From Bacillota bacterium (GTDB taxonomy: Bacteria; Bacillota; Clostridia; Saccharofermentanales; Saccharofermentanaceae): a stretch of 28,683 nt of DNA. A model generated the notes under the pieces. The model had not been told where the DNA came from, did not search any database, and saw only the letters and a list, made by a program, of their open reading frames with translations. Of this stretch, positions 13,667 to 21,442 are shown one piece after another; positions within the stretch are counted from its first letter, which is position 1, and every line of letters starts with the position of its first letter. The stretch covers positions 1 through 28,683 of the forward strand of contig JAEWUD010000029.1 of the NCBI GenBank assembly GCA_023397475.1. Reading direction: 5' to 3'. The position numbers and the translations under genes were made by a program.

Positions 13667-14995
13667 ATGAACGCACAAGAAATTCAACTGAATCAGAAGA
13701 CCTACGTCCTTCAGTCCTGGAGCCGCCAGAAGAATCTGTCTCCGATCGCCGTCGAGAAGGGCGAAGGGATATACTTCTACGACTATGACGGGGTTCGCTA
13801 CAGCGACATGTCCTCGCAGCTTGTGAATCTGAATCTCGGGTTTGGAAATGGGGCGATCGCGGACGCGATCAAGGAGCAGGTTGACCGGTTCTGCTTCGTT
13901 GGCCCCTCCTATGCCGCCGAATCTCGCTCGACACTCGCGAAAATGATCGTAGATCTGCTGCCGCCTTCTTTCGGAAAAATTTTCTTCACCAACGCCGGGG
14001 CGGAGGCCAATGAGAACGCGATCAAGATCGCGCGGCTTTTTACCGGCCGACATAAGGTGATGAGTCGGTACAGAAGTTATCACGGCTCTTCTTTCGGCGC
14101 CGGGAATCTTACGGGCGAGCCGAGAAGATTTCCGCTGGAGCCCGGGATTCCGGGATTCGTGAAGTTTTTCGATCCGTATATTTATCGCGAAGGGATCGAG
14201 TTCGCCTCGGAAGAGGACGCAACGAAGTTCTACCTCGGCAAGTTGCGTGAGCAGATCTGTTATGAGGGGCCGGACAGTATTGCGGCGATCGTGATGGAGA
14301 CGGTCACCGGATCCAACGGCGTGATCATTCCCCCGAAGGGCTATATGCCCGGAGTTCGTAAACTCTGCGACGAGTTCGGTATCGTGATGATTCTCGACGA
14401 GGTGATGACCGGCTGGTGTCGTACCGGCAAGATGTTCGCGTTCGAGAATTTCGACGTCGTTCCGGATCTCGTCACGTTCGCAAAGGGCGTGACCTGCGGC
14501 TATCTGCCGTTGGGCGGCGTCGCGGTCAGTAACACAATCGCATCGTACTTCGATGACAATCTTCTCTCCTGCGGTCTGACCTACAGCGGCCACCCGCTGG
14601 CCTGCGCCGCCGGCGTCGCCTGTGTGGGCTACTATCAGGAGGCGGGAATTGCTGAGAATGTCCTAGCCGTCGGAACTCATCTCGGCGAGATTCTCGAAAA
14701 GATGAAAGATAAGCACCCATGCGTCGGAGACGTACGCTATATCGGACTCTTTTCGAGCGTCGAACTTGTAAAGGACAAGGATTCACGGGAGCCGTTGGTT
14801 CCGTACGGCAAAGATCCACAAGGGACGATGGGCAAGATTGTCGGCATGCTCAAGGAGCGGCGCTTCATGACTTATGCCCACGAGAATATGATCCTGGTTT
14901 GCCCGCCGCTCATCATTACCGAAGAACAGCTGACCGAAGAGATGGCTAAGCTTGACGAGGTTCTTTCCATCGTCGACGAGACATTTCTTGCCTGA
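13667..14995 (+). CDS. Class III (omega-amino acid) aminotransferase, probable beta-alanine aminotransferase
   Basis: This 442-residue PLP enzyme of fold type I has the cofactor-site motifs TNAGAEANENAIKIAR (108-123), the PLP-contacting DEVMTGW (244-250) and the Schiff-base lysine K273 in TFAKGVTCGYLPLGG. It is similar in style to beta-alanine and taurine aminotransferases. With a reductive pyrimidine pathway encoded nearby, the likely reaction is beta-alanine plus an oxo-acid to malonate semialdehyde plus an amino acid, in the cytosol. The gene has a GAAAGGGG ribosome binding site and is followed after 16 bp by an alcohol dehydrogenase gene that could reduce the aldehyde. Taurine as substrate, giving sulfoacetaldehyde, is the main alternative because the same two enzyme families are paired in taurine degradation. 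Confidence 0.88.
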   Translation: MNAQEIQLNQKTYVLQSWSRQKNLSPIAVEKGEGIYFYDYDGVRYSDMSSQLVNLNLGFGNGAIADAIKEQVDRFCFVGPSYAAESRSTLAKMIVDLLPPSFGKIFFTNAGAEANENAIKIARLFTGRHKVMSRYRSYHGSSFGAGNLTGEPRRFPLEPGIPGFVKFFDPYIYREGIEFASEEDATKFYLGKLREQICYEGPDSIAAIVMETVTGSNGVIIPPKGYMPGVRKLCDEFGIVMILDEVMTGWCRTGKMFAFENFDVVPDLVTFAKGVTCGYLPLGGVAVSNTIASYFDDNLLSCGLTYSGHPLACAAGVACVGYYQEAGIAENVLAVGTHLGEILEKMKDKHPCVGDVRYIGLFSSVELVKDKDSREPLVPYGKDPQGTMGKIVGMLKERRFMTYAHENMILVCPPLIITEEQLTEEMAKLDEVLSIVDETFLA

Positions 14996-15011
14996 TCGCA
15001 AAGGAGGCCCC

Positions 15012-16160
15012 ATGGCACAGTTTCGCGTACCCACGCATATTTTCACAGGAAAGAACGCACTCAAGGAGGCGATTCCCGTTCTTCTTGCCGCGGGCAAGAG
15101 GGCGCTGATCGTCACCGGCCCGCATGTCGGCAAGTCGCCGATGATGGACGTGTTGATCCGAAATCTTCTTGAATTCAACCTTTCCTATGTCATTTTCGAC
15201 CGGATTACGTCGGAGCCGACGGTGCCGATGATAGAAGACGGCGTCGCGGTGTACCGCGCCAGCGGTTGCGATTTTCTGATCGGAATCGGAGGGGGCAGTC
15301 CGCTCGATGCCGCCAAAGCCATTGCCTTCTTTTGCGATTCCCCGGGAAAACTCGGCGACTACTGCGGCAAGATTCTCGATGCGAAGTTGCCGCCGGTTTT
15401 CGCGATTCCGACGACCGCGGGAACGGGATCGGAGGTCACGAAGTTCACGATTATCACCGACGTCGAGAGGAATGTGAAGATGCTGTTGAAGGGCGATTGT
15501 CTGATCCCGCACGCGGCCATCGTCGATCCGGCATTCACGATGGATATGCCCAAATCGATCACCGCCGCGACGGGGCTCGATGCCCTGACCCATGCGATCG
15601 AATCTTACGTTTCGGTTCGGGCGACGCCGCTGACCGATGCCCTCGCGCTCTCGGCCGTCCGCAGGATCAATACGCATCTTCCGGATGCGTATGCTTACGG
15701 GACGGTCAAAGCCAGAGAAGAGATGTCGGTCGCGTCCCTAGAAGCAGGAATCTGTATCAACAACGCGAGTGTCACCCTCGTCCATGGCCTGAGCCGACCG
15801 ATCGGAGCCTTGTTCCACGTTCCGCACGGCCTCTCGAACGCGATGCTTCTCACGGTCTGTCTGAACTTCTCCCTGAGCGGCGCGCAGAAACGATTTGCCG
15901 ATCTCGCGGTCGCCATCGGAGTCGCCACCAGGGAGGATCCCGCAGAGCTTGCCGCGACGAAGTTCGTCGAACGGATCGATGAACTTGTCCGCAGCTGCGA
16001 GGTTCCAACGCTCGCGGGATACGGTGTAGATCGCGAGGCTTTCTATAACGCAATCGCGAAAATGTCCGCCGATGCATTGGCGTCGGGCAGTCCGCAGAAC
16101 ACCCGAAGGCCGATAACCGCCGAGGACTGTCAGCAGATTTACCGGCAAATCTACTCGTGA
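15012..16160 (+). CDS. Iron-containing alcohol dehydrogenase, probable malonate semialdehyde reductase
   Basis: The ATG at 15012 follows AAGGAGG and gives 382 residues, the normal length; an in-frame extension back to 14952 overlaps the aminotransferase gene. The NAD(P)-binding motif GGGSPLDAAKA is at 93-103. The metal ligands expected for the family are present: D190 and H194 in GLDALTHAIESYV, H258 in VHGLSRPIGALF and H272 in VPHGLSN. The enzyme would reduce the aldehyde made by the preceding aminotransferase, malonate semialdehyde to 3-hydroxypropionate, draining beta-alanine carbon and reoxidising NAD(P)H. Sulfoacetaldehyde reduction is the alternative. The family assignment is firm; the substrate is inferred from context. 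Confidence 0.9.
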   Translation: MAQFRVPTHIFTGKNALKEAIPVLLAAGKRALIVTGPHVGKSPMMDVLIRNLLEFNLSYVIFDRITSEPTVPMIEDGVAVYRASGCDFLIGIGGGSPLDAAKAIAFFCDSPGKLGDYCGKILDAKLPPVFAIPTTAGTGSEVTKFTIITDVERNVKMLLKGDCLIPHAAIVDPAFTMDMPKSITAATGLDALTHAIESYVSVRATPLTDALALSAVRRINTHLPDAYAYGTVKAREEMSVASLEAGICINNASVTLVHGLSRPIGALFHVPHGLSNAMLLTVCLNFSLSGAQKRFADLAVAIGVATREDPAELAATKFVERIDELVRSCEVPTLAGYGVDREAFYNAIAKMSADALASGSPQNTRRPITAEDCQQIYRQIYS

Positions 16161-16185
16161 TGCGAATCGATTCGATCTGTGCCGC

Positions 16186-16205
16186 AGCACAATTCTCTTT
16201 GTGCT
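16186..16205 (+). promoter_or_regulatory. Palindromic operator-like site at the transporter operon
   Basis: AGCACAA-TTCTCT-TTGTGCT is a perfect 7-bp inverted repeat beginning 28 bp upstream of the -35. It overlaps the 12-mer CCGCAGCACAAT (16182-16193) shared with the pucR promoter. A site placed just upstream of a -35 suits an activator. It is not followed by a T tract, so it does not look like a terminator. Confidence 0.5.
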
Positions 16206-16213
16206 AAGGCGCA

Positions 16214-16242
16214 TTGAAAAGCGATTTTCCCGCCGATATACT
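16214..16242 (+). promoter_or_regulatory. Predicted promoter of the pyrimidine transport/degradation operon
   Basis: TTGAAA (16214-16219) and TATACT (16237-16242) are separated by 17 bp, one of the best SigA matches in the window. Transcription would start near 16249, immediately before a terminator-like hairpin. Confidence 0.65.
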
Positions 16243-16252
16243 TGAGAAAAAC

Positions 16253-16304
16253 AAAAAGACGAGGCAAGGAAGCTTATTCGAATGGCTTCCCGCCTCGTCT
16301 TTTT
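16253..16304 (+). terminator. Long terminator-like hairpin before the transporter operon
   Basis: AAAAAGACGAGGC (16253-16265) pairs perfectly with GCCTCGTCTTTTT (16292-16304), and an inner stem GGAAGC/GCTTCC extends it. The 3' arm ends in a T run. It may terminate the alcohol dehydrogenase transcript, but because it lies after the predicted promoter it would also act as an attenuator for the downstream operon. The two-sided A/T arms could let it act on either strand. Confidence 0.7.
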
Positions 16305-16324
16305 CGCTTCGAGGAGACATAAAG

Positions 16325-17125
16325 ATGATGAACACAATGGTACGTGAGACCCGTGAAGTCGAGATCCATATCAAAGACGTCGGCATGACGTTCCGTGACA
16401 ATCGCGGAAACGATGTCAAGGCGCTTACGGGCATCAATCTCAATATCTACAAGGGCGAATTCATCTCCCTCCTCGGACCTTCGGGATGCGGCAAGACAAC
16501 GCTTCTTCGCATGGTCGCAGATCTTCTCGAGCCGACGACCGGGAGCATCCACATCGGGGAGAGACTTCCCCGGGAGGTGCGTCTCGACAAGAAGCTCGGA
16601 ATCGTTTTCCAGAGCCCGGTGCTTTTCGATTGGCGGACGGTGCAGAAGAATGTCGAACTTCCTCTGGAGGTCATGAAGTTCAACAAGAGTGAGAGGCGCG
16701 AGATCGCCTCGTCGATGCTCGAGATGGTCGGGCTAACGCGCTTCTCCGAACATTATCCGAATCAGTTGAGCGGCGGTATGCAGCAGCGCGTCAACATCGC
16801 GCGTGCCCTGGCCGTCCGTCCCGAGCTTCTTCTTATGGACGAGCCCTTCTCGGCACTCGACGAATTCACCAAGGAGAAGCTCCACGAGGATCTGATGCAA
16901 ATCTGGGCGAAGACGAATAAGACGGTTATCTTTGTCACACACAACATTCAAGAGGCCGTGTTCCTGTCGGATCGCGTCTGTGTCCTCTCTCCTCATCCCG
17001 GCAGACTCTCCGGCGTCGTCGAAGTCGACCTTCCCCGTCCGAGGGAGATCGCGGTAAAGAGCTCGGCGCGTTTCAATGAGTTGGTTTTACAGGTGCGAAA
17101 TACGTTTGACGGTGGTAGCTTATGA
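16325..17125 (+). CDS. ABC transporter ATP-binding protein (SsuB/TauB/ThiZ-like)
   Basis: The ATG at 16325 follows GAGGAG; an upstream in-frame extension to 16214 crosses the promoter and hairpin and was rejected. The 266-residue product has Walker A GPSGCGKTTLL (51-61), the signature LSGGMQQRVNIARAL and Walker B LLLMDEPFSALDEF, all intact. It belongs to the group that powers uptake of sulfonates, nitrate or pyrimidine precursors together with NMT1/THI5-type binding proteins. It is the first gene of a four-gene importer and overlaps the next gene by 4 bp. With pyrimidine catabolic genes downstream, a pyrimidine base or hydantoin-like compound is the likely cargo. Confidence 0.92.
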   Translation: MMNTMVRETREVEIHIKDVGMTFRDNRGNDVKALTGINLNIYKGEFISLLGPSGCGKTTLLRMVADLLEPTTGSIHIGERLPREVRLDKKLGIVFQSPVLFDWRTVQKNVELPLEVMKFNKSERREIASSMLEMVGLTRFSEHYPNQLSGGMQQRVNIARALAVRPELLLMDEPFSALDEFTKEKLHEDLMQIWAKTNKTVIFVTHNIQEAVFLSDRVCVLSPHPGRLSGVVEVDLPRPREIAVKSSARFNELVLQVRNTFDGGSL

Positions 17126-17958
17126 TGAATCGTCTTTGGGGAAAAACGCGGACCATCCTCCCGCTTCTTCTCTGGATCCTGCTGTTTGTCGCAGTATGGG
17201 AGATCGGCGCATTGCTCGTCGAGGCCTCCAAGCGGACGCCGGAGAATGTGCTGCCGCACATCTATCAGATCATCGAGGCGGCATTGAATCCGAAGAAGGT
17301 CAGCAGCGGTGAGTCCGCGGCACAGCTGGTTCTGTCCAGCGCCGGACTAACACTCGGCCGTGCGGCGCTCGGATTTCTGGTCGGAACCGTCTGCGGTTTT
17401 GTCCTTGCCTTAATCATGAAGATTTCCAAGATCGTCGAGAAGGTGATCTTCCCTTACCTGATGATCATCCAGATGATCCCGATTCTGGGAATGGCTCCAA
17501 TCATTCTCTCGATCACGGGCGACATCAACACAAGCCGGATTGTCATCGCCGCGATCCTGACCTTTTACCCGGTGGCAACGGGAACGCTTGCCGGCTTCAA
17601 CGCCGTCGAGAAGAGCAAATACGACCTGATGCATATCTACGCGGCCAACAAGCTCGATCTCTATACCAAAGTTTTGATTCCGACGGCAATCCCCTACATC
17701 TTCACCGGACTCAAGATTGCCGCTCCGATGGCGATCACGGCCTCCATTCTCGTCGATACATTGCAGGGCGACAAAGGTCTCGGCACGCTCCTGTCCCAGT
17801 CCCTGAAGCACGCGATGTCGATCTATGTCTTCTGGTTGATCGTATTCTTCAGCGCATTCGTCGGAATTTTGAGCTCGAAGTTAATGGGAAATCTTGAACG
17901 GATCGTCCTGCCGCACAAACGGATCCGCGTATCCAGAGCGAAGGAGGAATCGATATGA
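17122..17958 (+). CDS. ABC transporter permease (BPD_transp_1 family)
   Basis: This 278-residue membrane protein has about six hydrophobic segments. The cytoplasmic coupling (EAA-like) loop reads FNAVEKSKYDLMHIYAANKLDLYTKV... followed by LIPTAIPYIFTGLKIAAPMA. It pairs with the next permease to form the channel of the importer. The ATG overlaps the ATPase stop by 4 bp and the gene overlaps the second permease by 4 bp, so the three are translationally coupled. Two different permease subunits, rather than one homodimer, are a variation on the usual SsuC-type importer. Confidence 0.9.
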   Translation: MMNRLWGKTRTILPLLLWILLFVAVWEIGALLVEASKRTPENVLPHIYQIIEAALNPKKVSSGESAAQLVLSSAGLTLGRAALGFLVGTVCGFVLALIMKISKIVEKVIFPYLMIIQMIPILGMAPIILSITGDINTSRIVIAAILTFYPVATGTLAGFNAVEKSKYDLMHIYAANKLDLYTKVLIPTAIPYIFTGLKIAAPMAITASILVDTLQGDKGLGTLLSQSLKHAMSIYVFWLIVFFSAFVGILSSKLMGNLERIVLPHKRIRVSRAKEESI

Positions 17959-18800
17959 CAGACAAACGTGTTCGCGAAAAGACCCTCGTACAGAAGATCG
18001 CGGAGAACAAAGGCGTACAGAGCGCGTCGACTTTTGTCCTCCCCGTTCTGTTCGGTATCCTTCTCTTTTCGTTATGGGAATCCGGTGCGCTACATGTTCT
18101 TCTGAACACAGATACATTCACGCTCCCGCTCCCCGATCGGATATTCACGATCATGTCGGATAACCGGGACAAGATCCTATCGAACGTCGGCTCCACGATA
18201 GCGGTCGCACTCATCGGACTTCTGGCCGGATCGGTCATCGGATACGGCATCGCCGTTTTCGCGGCCCTGTTCAAGACCTGGGGTGCCGCTGGCCTGAGTA
18301 TCGTCGCAGCATTCAACGCCGTGCCGATCGTAGCCCTGGCGCCGGTGATGACGAATCTCAGCAAGGACATCAGCGATGATGCGAATACGCGGAGTATGGT
18401 CGCCAAGATTTTGGTCGTGATGATTGTCACCATCGCGAACATGAGCTTCAACGCTTTTCGAGGACTAACGGAGCTGAAACCCTTCGCGGAGGATCTGATG
18501 TCCTCTTACGCGGCAAATCGCGGCGTGACGCTCTGGAAGCTTCGGGTTCCGAACAGCATTCCCTACATATTCATCGCGCTTCGTGTCGCCGTCCCGTCGA
18601 GCGTCATCAGTGCTCTCGTCAGCGAGTATTTTGCCGAATACATCATCGGTGTGGGACGCCAGATTCGCGAGAATATCGTGCTGGCACAGTATTCGTCCGC
18701 CTGGGCCTATATCGTCACCGCCTGCCTCATCGGCATCACGATGTACGTGATTCTGATGATGATCGAAGGTATCGTTCTGAAGCGTCGCGCAAACGCGTGA
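17955..18800 (+). CDS. ABC transporter permease (BPD_transp_1 family), second subunit
   Basis: This 281-residue permease is related to the one just upstream. It has a similar N-terminal cytoplasmic start, about six membrane segments and a coupling loop with FRGLTELKPFAEDLMSSYAA followed by LRVPNSIPYIFIALRVAVPS. The pair presumably forms a heterodimer, derived from an old gene duplication. The 40-bp gap to the binding-protein gene contains its AAGGAGG ribosome binding site. Confidence 0.9.
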   Translation: MTDKRVREKTLVQKIAENKGVQSASTFVLPVLFGILLFSLWESGALHVLLNTDTFTLPLPDRIFTIMSDNRDKILSNVGSTIAVALIGLLAGSVIGYGIAVFAALFKTWGAAGLSIVAAFNAVPIVALAPVMTNLSKDISDDANTRSMVAKILVVMIVTIANMSFNAFRGLTELKPFAEDLMSSYAANRGVTLWKLRVPNSIPYIFIALRVAVPSSVISALVSEYFAEYIIGVGRQIRENIVLAQYSSAWAYIVTACLIGITMYVILMMIEGIVLKRRANA

Positions 18801-18840
18801 TGGTCAGATCAATATAAAGCATTAATAAGGAGGAACACAA

Positions 18841-20028
18841 ATGAGAAAGACAACAAGAAAAATCATCGGAATGATCAGTGCCGCGGCACTCAGCGCAACG
18901 CTTCTTACGGGATGCGGAACAACGACACCTACCCAGACAACCGCGGGAACGACTGCGGCACCGGCAACGCAAGCGACCGAGGCGGCCACGGAGGCAGCTA
19001 CGGATACAACCGCGGAAGCAACCGTAACAGCCGTCGGTAATGAGGCAATCATCGTGAAGGCCGCATCGGAGGGCAAGGTCGGCAACTGGGGCCTCGGCAA
19101 TGAGTACGAGATCCAGGCGCTCCTGCAGAAGTACGGACAGCCGACAACATATCTGAGTCAGGCGTTCGACATGGACGGTTTTGACGATGATTCCATCACG
19201 CTCGCTTCTGCCATGACCTACAACGAGCTCGGTCTCGTGAAGAATTCCTATGACGGCGGCTATGCTTACGGCGACGCGGTCGGCGTGATCGACATGAACG
19301 AGGAAGGCGTCGCGATGCTCGAGGACAACCTCTTCTGCACCGGCGAATTTGCCGCAGCAAACCCGAACACCGTCAAAGCGTTCCTGTATGCGACAATCAT
19401 GGGCTGGCAGTATGCCTGCGAGAATCCGGAGGAAGCCGCACAGATCGTCTTCGAAGCCGGCTCCTCCGTTTCGGCGGATCACCAGTCGTACATGGCCGCG
19501 GAGGTCAAGAAGCTCGTTGAGACAGATATGAGCGGCAACACAGTCACCGCGATCGGCAACATGGACGAAGTCGCGATGCAGCAGACACTTGATCTGGCCA
19601 AGACCTATATCCAGCTCGATGACTCGGTCGCCAAGGACAACCTGGCGGCGCTGACGCTCGACGACATTCGCGACGCTTCGTACCTCACGGAAGCTCTCGC
19701 CTCCGCGGACGGCAAGTTCGGCGATCTCGAGAAGACGGACGTATCCATTCAGCTCAAGTGGCTGCCGCAGGCCCAGTTCATGGGTTACTACGTCGCTCTT
19801 GCCAAAGGCTATTACACAGATGTCGGCCTCAATGTAACGATCGTACCCGGCGGCGGTGACATCAGCGAAACGACAGCCGTCAACAGCGGCACGGTAGACT
19901 TCGGAGTCACATGGGTCTCCAACCTGATCTCGGCAAACGCGGGCGGCATGGACCTCATGGAAATCGCGCAGATCTATCAGAGATCCGGTCTGGTACTCGT
20001 CTACAAACTCGATAATTTCGCAGCCTAA
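18841..20028 (+). CDS. NMT1/THI5-like substrate-binding lipoprotein with permuted domain order
   Basis: The 395-residue protein has a signal peptide and lipobox (LLTGC, lipidated at C25), a Thr/Ala-rich linker to about residue 65, and then two recognisable NMT1/SsuA-like pieces in reversed order. Residues 76-295 (start SEGKVGNWGLGNEYEIQALL, later ASAMTYNELGLV and GVIDMNEEGVAMLED) match what is normally the second half of this family. Residues 300-393 (VSIQLKWLPQAQFMGYYVAL to QRSGLVLVYKLDNF) match what is normally the start of the mature protein. Both lobes look complete. It would capture the substrate outside the membrane and deliver it to the permeases. A pyrimidine-like substrate is inferred from the family and the neighbouring genes. 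The ribosome binding site is AAGGAGG. Confidence 0.88.
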   Translation: MRKTTRKIIGMISAAALSATLLTGCGTTTPTQTTAGTTAAPATQATEAATEAATDTTAEATVTAVGNEAIIVKAASEGKVGNWGLGNEYEIQALLQKYGQPTTYLSQAFDMDGFDDDSITLASAMTYNELGLVKNSYDGGYAYGDAVGVIDMNEEGVAMLEDNLFCTGEFAAANPNTVKAFLYATIMGWQYACENPEEAAQIVFEAGSSVSADHQSYMAAEVKKLVETDMSGNTVTAIGNMDEVAMQQTLDLAKTYIQLDDSVAKDNLAALTLDDIRDASYLTEALASADGKFGDLEKTDVSIQLKWLPQAQFMGYYVALAKGYYTDVGLNVTIVPGGGDISETTAVNSGTVDFGVTWVSNLISANAGGMDLMEIAQIYQRSGLVLVYKLDNFAA

Positions 20029-20048
20029 ACAAAAAAGGAGCAGAATGT

Positions 20049-21419
20049 ATGAATTTACTTATTAAAGGCGGAACCGTGGTGACTCCGGCAGAAAGCTACG
20101 AAGCGGACGTTCTCGTACGTGACGGAATTATCGCCGCAATCGGTAAAGATCTCGACATCTCTGCGGACAAAATCGTCGATGCATCCGGCAAGCTCGTCTT
20201 GCCGGGTGCCATCGATGTACACACCCACATGGCGATGCCCTTCGGCGGCACCGTGTCCGCGGACAGTTACCTGACAGGAACCCGCGCGGCGGCCTGCGGC
20301 GGAGTGACGACCGTTTTCGATTACCCGGTTCAGCGCAAGGGCGGCACGATCCTTGGTCTCGTCAACGCGAAAAAAACCGTTCTCGAGAAGGAAGCCTGCG
20401 TCGACTACGCCTTCCATTGTTGCATTACAGACTTAAACGGCGGAGAGATTCTCGACGAGATGGAGCTTGCCGTCGAAGAAGGAATCACCAGCTTCAAGTG
20501 CTTTCTCGTCTATAAGAAGGAAGGCATGATGGTCGATGACGCGACGCTCGTCAAGCTCTTGATCCGGGCCAAGGAGCTCGGAGCCAAGATCAATGTCCAC
20601 GCGGAGAATCCCGACATCATCGACATGAACGTCACGAAGTTTCTCGCCGAGGGCCATACGTCGCCCTGGTATCACTATCTGAGCCGACCCGAGTTCGTCG
20701 AGGCGGAGGCGGATAAGCGCGCCGTTCACTGGGCGAAAAACTTCGAGGCTCCGATCTACATCGTTCACATGGCCGACAAAGAAGGGCTCGAAGCCTGCAT
20801 CGAAGCGAAGAAGCAGGGCTACGAGATCTATGTCGAGACCTGCCCGCAGTATCTCGAATTCACCTCGGAGGTCTATAAGCGCGCAGACGGCAGGAACTTC
20901 GTCTGTTCCCCGCCGATGAAGGGGGAAGAGAGCCGCGATGCCCTGTGGCGAGCCCTCTCGACCGGATTCATCGATACAGTCGCAACGGACCATTGCCCTT
21001 TCCAGAGCTACGAGAAGGATTGGGGCAAAGACGACTTCACCAAGATCCCCAACGGTTGCGGTGGCGTCGAGAACCTCTATCCCTACATGCTCGACGCGGC
21101 GAATCGCGGCAAGATCACCTTCGAGAAAGCCGTCGAAGTCTGTGCCGCAAATCCCGCCCGCATCTTCGGTTGTGCAAACAAAGGCTCCCTTGCCGTCGGC
21201 AAGGATGCGGACATCGTGATTTACGACCGAGAGAAGTCCTTTACGGTCTCGTCCTCCAACATGCATTCCGCCTGTGACCATACGATCTGGGAGGGCAAGA
21301 GTTTATCCGGATATCCCGTCCAGACCTACCTGCGCGGCAACCTGATCTATGATAATGGCGAATTCGTCGGCAAGCCCGGTACAGGTAAGTTCGTCAAACG
21401 ACTTCCGGACAAGAAATAA
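20049..21419 (+). CDS. hydA: Dihydropyrimidinase (D-hydantoinase)
   Basis: This 456-residue metal-dependent amidohydrolase opens dihydrouracil or dihydrothymine to N-carbamoyl-beta-amino acids. All binuclear zinc-site residues of the family are visible: H58 and H60 in DVHTHM, the carboxylated lysine K150 in SFKCFLVYK, H184 in NVHAEN, H240 in IVHMADK and D314 in VATDHCPF. Length is normal. The ATG at 20049 has AAAGGAG about 11 nt upstream. It is the first catabolic gene after the transporter and the second step of reductive pyrimidine degradation. A hydantoinase acting on 5-substituted hydantoins is possible, but the adjacent dihydropyrimidine dehydrogenase gene favours dihydropyrimidines. Confidence 0.93.
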   Translation: MNLLIKGGTVVTPAESYEADVLVRDGIIAAIGKDLDISADKIVDASGKLVLPGAIDVHTHMAMPFGGTVSADSYLTGTRAAACGGVTTVFDYPVQRKGGTILGLVNAKKTVLEKEACVDYAFHCCITDLNGGEILDEMELAVEEGITSFKCFLVYKKEGMMVDDATLVKLLIRAKELGAKINVHAENPDIIDMNVTKFLAEGHTSPWYHYLSRPEFVEAEADKRAVHWAKNFEAPIYIVHMADKEGLEACIEAKKQGYEIYVETCPQYLEFTSEVYKRADGRNFVCSPPMKGEESRDALWRALSTGFIDTVATDHCPFQSYEKDWGKDDFTKIPNGCGGVENLYPYMLDAANRGKITFEKAVEVCAANPARIFGCANKGSLAVGKDADIVIYDREKSFTVSSSNMHSACDHTIWEGKSLSGYPVQTYLRGNLIYDNGEFVGKPGTGKFVKRLPDKK

Positions 21420-21442
21420 TCACCAAGAGAGGCAAAAAGTCT

